Assembly (NCBI GenBank): GCA_045540015.1 | Contig: JAZQGP010000013.1 | Coordinates: forward strand, 124,001 to 188,000 | Direction: 5' to 3' | DNA: 64,000 bases | DNA from: UMGS1387 sp045540015 | GTDB lineage: Bacteria > Bacillota > Clostridia > Oscillospirales > CAG-382 | Shown: in pieces, positions 34,122 through 43,361 of the stretch | Numbering within the stretch: the first letter of the stretch is position 1 | Layout of the letters: each line of letters starts with the position of its first letter | Made by a program: the position numbers and the translations under genes | Notes under the pieces: model-generated | Told to the model about the DNA's origin: nothing | Seen by the model: only the letters and a program-made list of their open reading frames with translations | The model's database searches: none

Positions 34122-35873
34122 ATGATTCGTATCCTGAAGAAATTAAGGAAAAATGACGTGCTGTTGATTCTTGTTTCGGTCGTCTTTATCGCCGCTCAGG
34201 TATGGCTTGATTTGAAAATGCCCGACTATATGAGCGAGATCACGACTCTTGTGCAGACACCGGGCAATGAAATGCGGGACGTATTATTTGCCGGAGGAAA
34301 AATGCTTCTCTGTGCATTCGGCAGTCTTGTTTCGGCAGTCGCAGTTTCTATTTTGTGCGCCAGAATTGCTACCGACTTCGGTGCTGATCTGCGTTCGGGG
34401 CTATATAACAAGGTTCTCTCATTTTCAAAGGGAGAAATCAGCAAGTTTTCCACCGCAAGTCTTATCACCCGAACCACCAACGATATTATGCAGGTACAAA
34501 TGCTTATCATTATGGGCTTGCAGTCTATGATCAAGGCACCCTTGATGGGTACTTGGGCGATTATTAAAATTGCGGGCAAAAACACCGAATGGACAATTAC
34601 AACAGCCATAGCGGTCGCTTGCCTTTTGGTAGTTGTTGCACTGGCTATTGCGTTGATGCTTCCCAAATTCCGCAAGGTACAGAAGATGACTGATGACCTA
34701 AACCGTGTAACCCGAGAGAATCTCAGTGGTATCCGTGTTATCCGTGCCTATAATGCCGAAGAATATCAACAGAGCAAATTTGATGCTACCAACACTGATC
34801 TTACAAAGGCACATTTGTTTACCGGCAGAGTTTCCGCGTTTATGATGCCTACCATTCAAATGATTATGAGTGGACTCAGCCTTGCTATCTATTGGATCGG
34901 CGCAGCACTGATTGACAGTGCGGGAATGCAGGAAAAAATGGGGCTGTTTTCCGATATGATTGTATTTTCACAGTATGCAATGCAGGTCGTTATGGCGTTT
35001 ATGATGCTGGTTATGCTCTTTATTATGCTTCCCCGTGCGTCCGTTTCGGCAAAGCGTATTCTTGAGGTTCTTGATACACCAATCTCTATTCATGACGGTG
35101 ATGTTTCAGAAAGTAAAGCAAACCGTGAAGGTGAAATTGAATTCAAAAACGTCAGCTTCCGTTATCCTGACGGCGAAGGTGATGTGATAGAGAACATCAG
35201 CTTTACGGCGAAAAAGGGAGAAACCGTTGCCATTATCGGCTCAACAGGAAGCGGAAAAACTACACTTATTGATTTGATTCCCCGTTTCTACGATGTAACA
35301 AGCGGCGAGGTACTCGTTGACGGCGTTAACGTAAAGAATTATAAATTAAAGACTCTTCGCAATAAAATCGGCTACGTTTCTCAAAAAGCTACCCTGTTTT
35401 CCGGAACGGTTCGCAGCAACGTTATCTTTGGCGATAGCGGACATAACCTCAATCAGAATTTTGTGGAATCCATTTACACCGCACAGGCGGCGGACTTTGT
35501 TGAGAAGATGGAAGGTAGCTATGACGGTGCCATTGCTCAGGGAGGTACAAACCTTTCGGGTGGGCAAAAGCAGCGCCTTTCCATTGCCCGTGCTATCTGC
35601 CGCAGACCTGAAATTCTGATTTTTGACGATTCCTTCTCGGCACTTGACTATAAAACAGATCGAGTGCTTCGCCAAAAAATGAATGAAGATTGCAAGAAGA
35701 TAACCAAGCTGATCGTTGCACAGCGCATTGGTACCATTCGCGATGCAGACCGCATCATTGTTCTGGACGAGGGCAAAATGGTCGGATACGGAAAGCATAA
35801 GGAGCTTATGGAAAACTGCGAGATTTACAGACAGATTGCCTTTTCACAACTTTCAAAGGAGGAGCTTGCCTGA
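34122..35873 (+). CDS. ABC exporter half-transporter, degenerate-site subunit
   Basis: The 583-residue protein has a six-helix exporter domain and a C-terminal ATPase with Walker A GSTGSGKTT, signature LSGGQKQR and Walker B ILIFDDSFSALD. The residue after Walker B is Asp instead of the catalytic Glu, typical of the degenerate site in heterodimeric exporters. Its partner overlaps by one base. Exported substrates of this group include drugs, peptides and lipids; given the regulon, a lipid or envelope-active compound is plausible. Confidence 0.92.
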   Translation: MIRILKKLRKNDVLLILVSVVFIAAQVWLDLKMPDYMSEITTLVQTPGNEMRDVLFAGGKMLLCAFGSLVSAVAVSILCARIATDFGADLRSGLYNKVLSFSKGEISKFSTASLITRTTNDIMQVQMLIIMGLQSMIKAPLMGTWAIIKIAGKNTEWTITTAIAVACLLVVVALAIALMLPKFRKVQKMTDDLNRVTRENLSGIRVIRAYNAEEYQQSKFDATNTDLTKAHLFTGRVSAFMMPTIQMIMSGLSLAIYWIGAALIDSAGMQEKMGLFSDMIVFSQYAMQVVMAFMMLVMLFIMLPRASVSAKRILEVLDTPISIHDGDVSESKANREGEIEFKNVSFRYPDGEGDVIENISFTAKKGETVAIIGSTGSGKTTLIDLIPRFYDVTSGEVLVDGVNVKNYKLKTLRNKIGYVSQKATLFSGTVRSNVIFGDSGHNLNQNFVESIYTAQAADFVEKMEGSYDGAIAQGGTNLSGGQKQRLSIARAICRRPEILIFDDSFSALDYKTDRVLRQKMNEDCKKITKLIVAQRIGTIRDADRIIVLDEGKMVGYGKHKELMENCEIYRQIAFSQLSKEELA

Positions 35874-37693
35874 TGGATAGCAAAAACAGAAATAACAGAC
35901 CCGGTCCCGGCCCCGGACCTATGCCCGGCGGTCCCGAGAAGGCAAAGGACACCAAAGGCACCTGGGTTAAAATTATCAAGTATTGCCGCAAATATTGGAC
36001 GGCAATGATTGTGGCAGTGCTTTCGGCAGGCATCGGTACGGTTCTCACCCTGCTTGGTCCGGATAAAATTTCAGACCTTACCAAAGTAATCGGTGAAGGT
36101 ATTATGACCGGCATCGATATGGATAAGGTTGCTAAAATCGGCTTTACTTTGGTTGCATTTTATGCGTTTTCTTGGCTTCTTTCGGTATTACAGCAGTTCG
36201 TTATGAACCATGTAACGCAAAACGTATCAAAGAGCCTGCGTACCGATATTTCTAAGAAAATCAACCGTTTGCCAATGTGGTACTACAATACCACCTCCAC
36301 AGGTGATGTGCTTTCCCGTGTCACCAATGACGTAGATATGATTGCGCAATCGCTGAATCAGAGCGTAGGAACTTTAGTGCATTCGATTACCCTTTTTGTC
36401 GGCTCTATTATTATGATGCTTGTAACCGACGTTACAATGACGATCGCTGCGATTCTTTCCGTGCTTATCGGCTTCATTTTGATGGGTGCTATTATGGGGC
36501 GTTCCCAAAAATACTTCTCCCGTCAGCAAAAGGCTCTGGGTGCAGTAAACGGTCAGATCGAAGAGATCTACTCCGGTCAAACCATTGTCCGTGCCTATAA
36601 TGCTGAGGATAAGGCAAAAGAGGATTTTAACAAAATGAATTTCCATTTGCGTGACTGCGGTTTCAAGGCACAGTGCATTGCAGGTACAATGATGCCTATT
36701 ATGGGCTTTATCGGCAACTTTGGCTATGTGGTCGTATGTGTTGTCGGTGCAATGCTGACGATGAACGGCAATATCGGTTTTGAGGTTATCGTTGCCTTTA
36801 TGATGTATGTTCGTTACTTCACGCAGCCTCTTTCCCAAATGGCACAGGCAGCTCAGTCCCTACAGTCTGCCGCAGCCGCCGGTGAGCGTGTGTTTGAATT
36901 CCTTGAAGCAGAAGAAATGGCGGATGAAAGCAGTAAGACAACCGTTCTGGGCGATGTAAAAGGCACAGTTGAATTCGACCATGTAAGGTTTGGCTACGAG
37001 GACTCCGATAAAATAATTATCAAAGATTTTTCTGCCAAAGCAACGCCCGGTCAGAAGATTGCCATTGTCGGACCTACGGGAGCGGGTAAAACTACTCTTG
37101 TAAATCTGCTTATGCGTTTTCATGAGATTCAGAGTGGTGAAATCCGTATCGACGGCACGCCCACATCGGCTCTTACCCGCGAAAACGTGCATTCACAGTT
37201 CTGTATGGTCTTACAGGATACCTGGGTATTTGAAGGAACGGTGCGTGAAAATCTGATGTATTGCTCTGAGGGTGCCACCGAGGAAAAAATGATTGCCGCT
37301 TGCAGGGCAGTTGGTCTTGACCATTTTATTCACACACTTCCCAAGGGATACGACACTGTTCTTTCCGACAGCACCAACCTTTCGCAGGGGCAAAAACAAC
37401 AGCTTACCATTGCCCGTGCTATGATTGCCGATAAGCCGATGCTGATTCTGGACGAGGCGACAAGCTCGGTTGATACAAGAACGGAGCTGCAGATTCAAAA
37501 GGCTATGGATGAACTGATGAAGAACAGAACCTCGTTTGTTATTGCACACAGACTTTCTACCATTAAAAACGCCGACCTTATTCTTGTTATCAAGGATGGC
37601 GATATTATTGAAAGCGGCAACCACGAAGAGCTTCTCTCACAGAACGGCTTCTATGCCGATCTATACAACAGCCAGTTTGAACAGGCATCGTAA
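35873..37693 (+). CDS. ABC exporter half-transporter, catalytic-site subunit
   Basis: The 606-residue partner has a Pro/Gly-rich N-terminus, six membrane segments and an ATPase domain with Walker A GPTGAGKTT, Walker B MLILDEATSSVD with intact catalytic Glu, and a changed signature TNLSQGQKQQ. With the subunit at 34122 it should form a heterodimer with one consensus and one degenerate nucleotide site. Confidence 0.92.
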   Translation: MDSKNRNNRPGPGPGPMPGGPEKAKDTKGTWVKIIKYCRKYWTAMIVAVLSAGIGTVLTLLGPDKISDLTKVIGEGIMTGIDMDKVAKIGFTLVAFYAFSWLLSVLQQFVMNHVTQNVSKSLRTDISKKINRLPMWYYNTTSTGDVLSRVTNDVDMIAQSLNQSVGTLVHSITLFVGSIIMMLVTDVTMTIAAILSVLIGFILMGAIMGRSQKYFSRQQKALGAVNGQIEEIYSGQTIVRAYNAEDKAKEDFNKMNFHLRDCGFKAQCIAGTMMPIMGFIGNFGYVVVCVVGAMLTMNGNIGFEVIVAFMMYVRYFTQPLSQMAQAAQSLQSAAAAGERVFEFLEAEEMADESSKTTVLGDVKGTVEFDHVRFGYEDSDKIIIKDFSAKATPGQKIAIVGPTGAGKTTLVNLLMRFHEIQSGEIRIDGTPTSALTRENVHSQFCMVLQDTWVFEGTVRENLMYCSEGATEEKMIAACRAVGLDHFIHTLPKGYDTVLSDSTNLSQGQKQQLTIARAMIADKPMLILDEATSSVDTRTELQIQKAMDELMKNRTSFVIAHRLSTIKNADLILVIKDGDIIESGNHEELLSQNGFYADLYNSQFEQAS

Positions 37694-37704
37694 GGAGATT
37701 TTTT

Positions 37705-38304
37705 ATGAGTCATAAATATATAGCAATTGAGCGAGAATACGGCAGCGGCGGCACGGAAATTGCCCGCCGCCTTGCCGAAGAATGTTCCGTTTCCTGTTAC
37801 GGTCAGGAAATTCTTGAGGCAGTATCCAAAGAGTTTGGCGTTTCCATTGAAGAGATTCAAAAAAGCGAGGAAAACGTAACCAACAGCTTTCTTTATACTC
37901 TCTATGCCATCGGACAAATTCAGTCCGGAAATACGAGCGTTTTAACACAAGAAGGTAAACTCTTCGTAGCTGAACAAGAATTTATCCGCAAATCTGCTTT
38001 AAAAGGGTCAGCCATATATCTCGGGCACTGTGCATCGGAAGCACTTGACGGACTCGATGTGGTTCGCGTTTTTATTCGTTGCTCGGATAAGGATATAAAG
38101 GCAAAGCGTATTGAAGAGGAGTACGGCATACCTGCCGGAGAATGTGAAAGCGCCCGCAAGCGTTTTGATAATAAGCGCAGTAAATACTACTTTGCAAACA
38201 CCGCAAAGAAATGGGAGGACCTTACAAATTACGACATTGTTCTGGACAGTGCAACTCTTGGAATTGACGGTTGCGTTTCCGTTTTGAAATGTATTATCGG
38301 GTAG
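37705..38304 (+). CDS. Cytidylate-kinase-like family protein
   Basis: This 199-residue P-loop protein begins HKYIAIEREYGSGGTEIARRLAEE, the cytidylate-kinase-like family motif, and has RKRFDNKRSKYY near the C-terminus as lid-like region. These proteins differ from true Cmk and their substrates are unknown. It sits 11 bp after the ABC genes in the same operon. A role in nucleotide or lipid-headgroup metabolism (CTP supply) is speculative. Confidence 0.82.
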   Translation: MSHKYIAIEREYGSGGTEIARRLAEECSVSCYGQEILEAVSKEFGVSIEEIQKSEENVTNSFLYTLYAIGQIQSGNTSVLTQEGKLFVAEQEFIRKSALKGSAIYLGHCASEALDGLDVVRVFIRCSDKDIKAKRIEEEYGIPAGECESARKRFDNKRSKYYFANTAKKWEDLTNYDIVLDSATLGIDGCVSVLKCIIG

Positions 38305-38334
38305 TGAAGCTTCTATAAATCGAGGTGATGAAAT

Positions 38335-38745
38335 ATGAAAAGATGGTTTCAAAATTTAGGTGAGAAAATGCAAAGGTGGATGTATGGCAGATACGGATAC
38401 GATGAGCTATCGAAGTTTCTGACAATATGTGCTTTTGTGCTTATCCTTCTTTCCGACGTTTCACCTATATTTAATACCTTGGCTCTTATTATGCTCATAT
38501 GGTCGATGTTCCGCATTTATTCGAGAAATACTGCAAAAAGACAAGGTGAACGTCAGAAATATCTGCAGATAAAGACAAAAATCAAGCAATTCTTTTTGAG
38601 GCACAGAAATATGTTCAGAGAACGCAAGACTCACATTTATTTCAAATGCCCGTCATGCAAGATTTATCTCAGAGTTCCCAAAGGCAAAGGAACAATAGAA
38701 ATAACCTGCCCCAAGTGCAAAAACAAAGTTACCAAAAAAACATAA
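38335..38745 (+). CDS. Two-helix membrane protein with C-terminal zinc ribbon (paralogue 1)
   Basis: The 136-residue protein has a basic N-terminus, two membrane segments (about 30-62), a basic cytoplasmic helix, and a zinc ribbon with CPSC and CPKC at the end. A paralogue with the same layout lies at 42926-43348 in the same operon. The function is unknown. The ATG follows a GAGGTGAT site. Confidence 0.78.
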   Translation: MKRWFQNLGEKMQRWMYGRYGYDELSKFLTICAFVLILLSDVSPIFNTLALIMLIWSMFRIYSRNTAKRQGERQKYLQIKTKIKQFFLRHRNMFRERKTHIYFKCPSCKIYLRVPKGKGTIEITCPKCKNKVTKKT

Positions 38746-38754
38746 GGAGTTATT

Positions 38755-39588
38755 ATGTTTGGATACATACAGGCAAATACCTGCGACCTTTCAACAGATG
38801 AAAAGCTGAGATATAAATCGGTATATTGCGGAATATGTCACTCTATAGGTGACCGTTATGGAAATATTGCACGAATGGGACTAAGCTATGACCTGACGTT
38901 TCTTGCCCTGCTATGCTCATCTCTTTATGAGCCTGCTTGTGAATGTACTAAACGCAGGTGTGTGATTCACCCTTGCAAAAGTCACAGTTGTATTAACAAT
39001 AAGTATATTGACTACGCAGCAGACATGACGGTTGCCCTGATGTATCATAAATGTCTCGATGACTGGAATGACGATAGGAACATTGCAATGAAATGCTATG
39101 CCTCTCTGCTTTTAAGGTCATACAACACAATAAAAAAAGCTTGGCCTGAGCAATGCCGGTGTATCGAACGGGAGCTTGAAACCATTTCCGGTATAGAAAG
39201 AAATGATAACGGCGATGCCGATGCCGCATCAAAAAGCTTTGGCAGGCTTATGGCATGTGTGTTTGCTCCGGAAAAGGACAATTGGAAGTCGTATCTTGAA
39301 GACATCGGATATGGACTTGGTAGGTATATATATATTGCAGATGCCGCAGTGGATCTGAAAAAAGATATAAAAAAAGGCAGCTATAATCCGTTAAAAGCAA
39401 CTATGCCACAGCCCGAATTGGTAAAAAGCGCACTTAAAATTATGCTGGGAGAATCCTCAAAAGCATTTGAGGCATTGCCGCTTGAAGAAGATCTGGGGCT
39501 GCTAAGAAACATTTTGTATTCCGGGGTCTGGATAAAATACAACAGAGGAATGCAAAAAAGGAAAGGAAGAAAAGTAAATGGTGAGTGA
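38755..39588 (+). CDS. DUF5685-family protein
   Basis: The 277-residue protein begins MFGYIQANTCDLSTDEKLRY and has VYCGICHSIGDRYG, a Cys-rich segment (CECTKRRCVIHPCKSHSC) and an all-helical body with Asp-rich stretches (CLDDWNDDRN, YIADAAVDLKKD) that recall isoprenoid-synthase folds. DUF5685 proteins are often near DnaJ/DnaK-like genes, as here. No activity is known to me. It overlaps the J-domain gene by 11 bp. Confidence 0.75.
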   Translation: MFGYIQANTCDLSTDEKLRYKSVYCGICHSIGDRYGNIARMGLSYDLTFLALLCSSLYEPACECTKRRCVIHPCKSHSCINNKYIDYAADMTVALMYHKCLDDWNDDRNIAMKCYASLLLRSYNTIKKAWPEQCRCIERELETISGIERNDNGDADAASKSFGRLMACVFAPEKDNWKSYLEDIGYGLGRYIYIADAAVDLKKDIKKGSYNPLKATMPQPELVKSALKIMLGESSKAFEALPLEEDLGLLRNILYSGVWIKYNRGMQKRKGRKVNGE

Positions 39589-40405
39589 TCCTTATCAGGT
39601 GCTTGGTGTTTCCAGAAATGCCACACAGGACGAAATCAAAAAAGCATATCGCAGAAAGGCAAAGGAATACCATCCCGACCTTCATCCGAATGACCCCACG
39701 GCAACGCAAAAAATGAACGAGGTAAATGTTGCTTACGATATGCTTATGAATCCCGATAAATATGAGGCAAAACGTGCGCAGCAGCAACATCAGTCACAGA
39801 ACCGTGGCTACGGTGGTTATGGAAACGGCGGATATTCGGGAAACTATAACGGAAACCGTTACGGAGGAGGATATTCATCGGGCGGACAAGGCAGCTCTTC
39901 CGGCAGCAATAATTCCTCCGGCGGCTATCAGGGGCCGGGCGGATGGTCAAGCGATTTTGGAGGCTTCGGCTTTGAAGACATATTCGGATTTGGTTTTGAG
40001 CAGCAGAACGTATCATTAAATCCTCAATATGAATCGGGAGACAGTCCGCAGATACGAAGAGTGGTTGACGAGATCAACAACAGGCGTTATCAGGCTGCAA
40101 TCGGAATATTGACATACATTCCGAGCTCCGGAAGAAATGCAAGATGGTTCTATTTGTCAGCACTTGCAAATCACGGTCTCGGAAACACTGTACAGGCAAT
40201 CGATCATATGCAAAAAGCGGCACAGATGGAACCGGGAAATAACAATTATCGCCTGATATTACAAAAATTCAAAAAAGCTGAGCAAACTTATGAAAATAAT
40301 GCTCAGGGCTTCAATATGAACATTATGAATATGCAAAAATTATGTTTTGGCTGTATGGCGGCTCAGTGTCTCTGCGGTCCGTTCGGATGCCTCAGGTGTA
40401 TTTAA
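39578..40405 (+). CDS. J-domain co-chaperone with Gly-rich linker and Cys-rich tail
   Basis: The 275-residue protein has an N-terminal J domain with HPD (EYHPDLHPN), a long Gly/Ser/Tyr/Asn-rich linker (about 70-140), a TPR-like helical region (about 160-245) and a short Cys-rich end (CFGCMAAQCLCGPFGCLRC) that could be palmitoylation-like, metal-binding or membrane-associated. It lacks the zinc fingers and substrate domains of DnaJ. It is adjacent to dnaK, its likely partner. Confidence 0.85.
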   Translation: MVSDPYQVLGVSRNATQDEIKKAYRRKAKEYHPDLHPNDPTATQKMNEVNVAYDMLMNPDKYEAKRAQQQHQSQNRGYGGYGNGGYSGNYNGNRYGGGYSSGGQGSSSGSNNSSGGYQGPGGWSSDFGGFGFEDIFGFGFEQQNVSLNPQYESGDSPQIRRVVDEINNRRYQAAIGILTYIPSSGRNARWFYLSALANHGLGNTVQAIDHMQKAAQMEPGNNNYRLILQKFKKAEQTYENNAQGFNMNIMNMQKLCFGCMAAQCLCGPFGCLRCI

Positions 40406-40421
40406 TGAAAGGAATAAAAAC

Positions 40422-42200
40422 ATGGGAAAAACGATAGGTATAGATCTTGGAACAACAAACAGCTGTGTGTCGGTAATTGAAGGCGGAAAGCCTGTTATAA
40501 TACCGAACGAACACGGTGGAAGAACAACACCGAGCATCGTTGCCTTTACACAAAACGGCGAACGGCTTGTGGGAGACACAGCAAGGAGGCAGGCAGTGGC
40601 AAATGCATCACGCACTGTTTCTTCGGTAAAACGCCACATGGGAACAGATTGGCATATAAATATCGATGGCAAAAGCTTCACTCCCCAGGAAATAAGTGCT
40701 ATGATTCTCAGAAAATTAAGAAAGGATGCAGAGGAGTATCTCGGAACGGAGGTTACAGATGCTGTCATCACCGTTCCTGCATATTTTAACGACATCCAAA
40801 GACAAGCAACCAAGGACGCCGGAAGAATTGCGGGGCTTAATGTAAAACGAATAATTAACGAGCCTACAAGTGCTGCCCTTGCTTACGGGCTTGACAACGG
40901 CACACCGCAGAAAATTATGGTTTATGACCTTGGAGGCGGAACCTTTGACGTATCAATAATTGAAATCGGTGAAGGCGTTATAGAGGTGCTTGCTACCAAC
41001 GGTGACAATAATTTGGGCGGTGACGATTTTGATGCACGCATAACAGAACATCTTCTCTCAGAAATCAAAAGACAGTATAAAGTTGATTTAAGATGTGATT
41101 TTTCTGCACTTAAGCGTGTGCAAGAGGCAGCAGAGCAAGCTAAAAAAGAGCTTTCTTCTACTGATAATTCGTATATTTCTCTGCCGTATCTCACACAGAC
41201 AGGAAGCACGGTTGTGAACTTTGAATACACACTGACACGTTCTAAATTCAACGAGCTTACACGCGATCTTGTTGACCGCACTTCAGGTCCTGTGCAAAAT
41301 GCACTTAATGATGCCGGTATCGCACCTACCGAGCTTGGTAAGGTTATCCTTGTCGGAGGCTCAACACGTATTCCTGCCGTTCAGGAAAAGGTTCGTCAGC
41401 TTACCGGCATTGTTCCCTCAAAGAATATAAATCCCGATGAGTGCGTGGCACAGGGGGCTGCGATTCAGGGTGATACACTTTCGGGAGGTGCTTTAACACT
41501 TTCGGGTTCTGATGGTAGCATCCTTCTTCTTGACGTAACGCCGCTGAGTCTGTCAATCGAAACGGTAGGCGGTGTCGCAACCCGTCTTGTCGAAAGAAAT
41601 TCCACCTTGCCGATTCACTATTCACAGGTTTTCTCCACGGCAGCACCATTCCAGAGCAGTGTTGAAATCCACGTTTTGCAGGGTGAGCGCCCGATGGCAA
41701 AGGATAACAAGACCATCGGTAAATTTAAACTGAATGGAATAAAAAAAGCACCTGCCGGTGTACCACAGATCGAAGTAACTTTTGACATTGATGCCAACGG
41801 CATTCTTAAGGTTTCGGCAAAAGATCTTGATACCGGCAAGGAGCAGTCAATTACCATTTCCAATAACGAAAAAATGTCCGATGCCGAAATTGAGCAAGCC
41901 ATTCGTGACGCTGAACAATATGCGGCGCAGGATAATATCCGCCGTGAAGCGCTGACTGTAACAAACGAAGCAAGTCATACCCTTGCCAAAGCAGAACAGG
42001 CATTGAACAAAGTCGGTAAAAAGCTTGAAAAGGAAGAGAAAAAGCAAATAAAATCTGACATTTCCGCTCTTCGCAAGCTTCTTGTGAAAACAAAACCCGA
42101 AAAGATGTCAAGCACCGAAATATCTGATATACGCTCAGCAATGGTACGTCTTGAGGCATCAAGTGCCAATGCACAAAGTATGGCACAGGAGGAGCAATAA
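40422..42200 (+). CDS. dnaK: DnaK-family Hsp70 chaperone
   Basis: The 592-residue chaperone has the ATPase motif GIDLGTTNSCVSVIEG, PAYFNDIQRQATKDAG, VYDLGGGTFDVSI and a substrate-binding domain (VTPLSLSIETVGG). The C-terminal lid is shorter than in main housekeeping DnaK and ends AQEEQ. No GrpE or HrcA gene is present, so this is probably an accessory DnaK paired with the J-domain protein upstream. ATG 40422 follows AAAGGAA. Confidence 0.9.
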   Translation: MGKTIGIDLGTTNSCVSVIEGGKPVIIPNEHGGRTTPSIVAFTQNGERLVGDTARRQAVANASRTVSSVKRHMGTDWHINIDGKSFTPQEISAMILRKLRKDAEEYLGTEVTDAVITVPAYFNDIQRQATKDAGRIAGLNVKRIINEPTSAALAYGLDNGTPQKIMVYDLGGGTFDVSIIEIGEGVIEVLATNGDNNLGGDDFDARITEHLLSEIKRQYKVDLRCDFSALKRVQEAAEQAKKELSSTDNSYISLPYLTQTGSTVVNFEYTLTRSKFNELTRDLVDRTSGPVQNALNDAGIAPTELGKVILVGGSTRIPAVQEKVRQLTGIVPSKNINPDECVAQGAAIQGDTLSGGALTLSGSDGSILLLDVTPLSLSIETVGGVATRLVERNSTLPIHYSQVFSTAAPFQSSVEIHVLQGERPMAKDNKTIGKFKLNGIKKAPAGVPQIEVTFDIDANGILKVSAKDLDTGKEQSITISNNEKMSDAEIEQAIRDAEQYAAQDNIRREALTVTNEASHTLAKAEQALNKVGKKLEKEEKKQIKSDISALRKLLVKTKPEKMSSTEISDIRSAMVRLEASSANAQSMAQEEQ

Positions 42201-42232
42201 TATTTTAAACATAGGAGGCAGAGATACATAGA

Positions 42233-42909
42233 ATGTGGAGCGAAGAAGACGAAAAAAATATGAGAAAGATACTGTCCGCTACTGATGATGCAACATCGGA
42301 GTGGATACAAAAGAACTTAAGACACTTATGATGTACTATAAATGTGCCATGCTGGAGATAGAAACGAAATTCAATGTGTTAAACGAAGAATATTCCCTGG
42401 AGCATGACCGTAATTCCATCAGCACCATTAAAACAAGGCTAAAGTCCCCTCAGAGTATCAGAGCAAAAATGCTGGCAAAGGATGTTCCGGTAACTCCTGA
42501 TACTGTTGAAGAAACACTGAATGATATTGCAGGTGTAAGGGTGATCTGATCCTTCCCTGAGGATGTTTACACATTGGCGGATGCTCTTCTCAAGCAGGAC
42601 GATGTCATATTGATTGAGAAGAAGGACTATATTGCAAATCCAAAGCCCAACGGCTACCGCAGTCTGCACATGATTGTGGCAATCCCCATATTTTTAGATC
42701 ATGAAAAGCATTTGATAAAGGTTGAAATTCAACTTCGCACTATTGCAATGGATTTTTGGGCGACTCTTTAGCACCAGCTTTGCTACAAGAAGAACCACGA
42801 TATTACCGAGGAAATGGCTTTGGAAATGTCGGCGTGTGCCGAACTCAGTGCAGCACTTGATGCACGCATGGACAGACTTCGTAAAAGTGTCTTTACAAGT
42901 TCATCTGAA
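42233..42909 (+). pseudogene. Inactivated small alarmone synthetase (RelA/SpoT domain)
   Basis: The frame from GTG 42301 translates into a RelQ/YjbM-like (p)ppGpp synthetase: LKSPQSIRAKM, DIAGVRVI, KPNGYRSLHMIV, VEIQLRTIAMDFWATL. It is broken by TGA at 42547 (after GVRVI, where the family has Cys) and TAG at 42769 (where Glu is expected in WATLEHQL), and then TGA at 42907. An ATG at 42233 with AGGAGG opens another frame, implying an earlier frameshift. Decay looks recent, because the rest of the sequence is well conserved. Confidence 0.82.
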
Positions 42910-42925
42910 AATATGGAAAGAAGTA

Positions 42926-43348
42926 ATGCAGGTGAAGAAAAGATCACAAAAACTTAAAGAAAGAATAAAGAATCGTCTTGATCAAGCCTACGGCTTAGAC
43001 GAAATTGTTTTTGAACTCGTTGCAATAGGACTGTTTTTTATACTGCTGGATATATTTACAAATCTCGCATACATATCGTACTTCAGTATTATTTTTCTGC
43101 TTTTGGGATGTTTTCGTTGCTATTCTGCAAACATTGAGGCACGAAAAGAAGAATTACGGATTTATGAGAATTTCAAATCAGACTGTGCCGAATGGTTAAA
43201 TAAACAGCAGGAAAATCTCAAAGACAAGATTACATACAAATACGTGAAATGCCCTCATTGCGGTACGGTAATCAAACTGCCTCGCAGGCTTGGAGAGATA
43301 ACAGTCACTTGTCCGAAATGTAACAATAAATTTAATAAGAATGTATAA
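42926..43348 (+). CDS. Two-helix membrane protein with C-terminal zinc ribbon (paralogue 2)
   Basis: The 140-residue product repeats the architecture of the 38335 gene: basic helix, two membrane segments (about 32-70), cytoplasmic helix, and a zinc ribbon (CPHC and CPKC). An open frame extends upstream across the pseudogene, but ATG 42926 with GAAAGAAG upstream gives the same length as its paralogue. The N-terminal choice is moderately certain. Function is unknown. Confidence 0.7.
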   Translation: MQVKKRSQKLKERIKNRLDQAYGLDEIVFELVAIGLFFILLDIFTNLAYISYFSIIFLLLGCFRCYSANIEARKEELRIYENFKSDCAEWLNKQQENLKDKITYKYVKCPHCGTVIKLPRRLGEITVTCPKCNNKFNKNV

Positions 43349-43361
43349 AGGTGCAAATGTG

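Noticed and set aside
42547..42771. TGA and TAG inside the alarmone synthetase frame as selenocysteine or pyrrolysine codons
   Set aside because: No SECIS-like hairpin was seen after the TGA, the expected residues are ordinary Cys and Glu, and a further TGA at 42907 and an upstream frameshift indicate decay.
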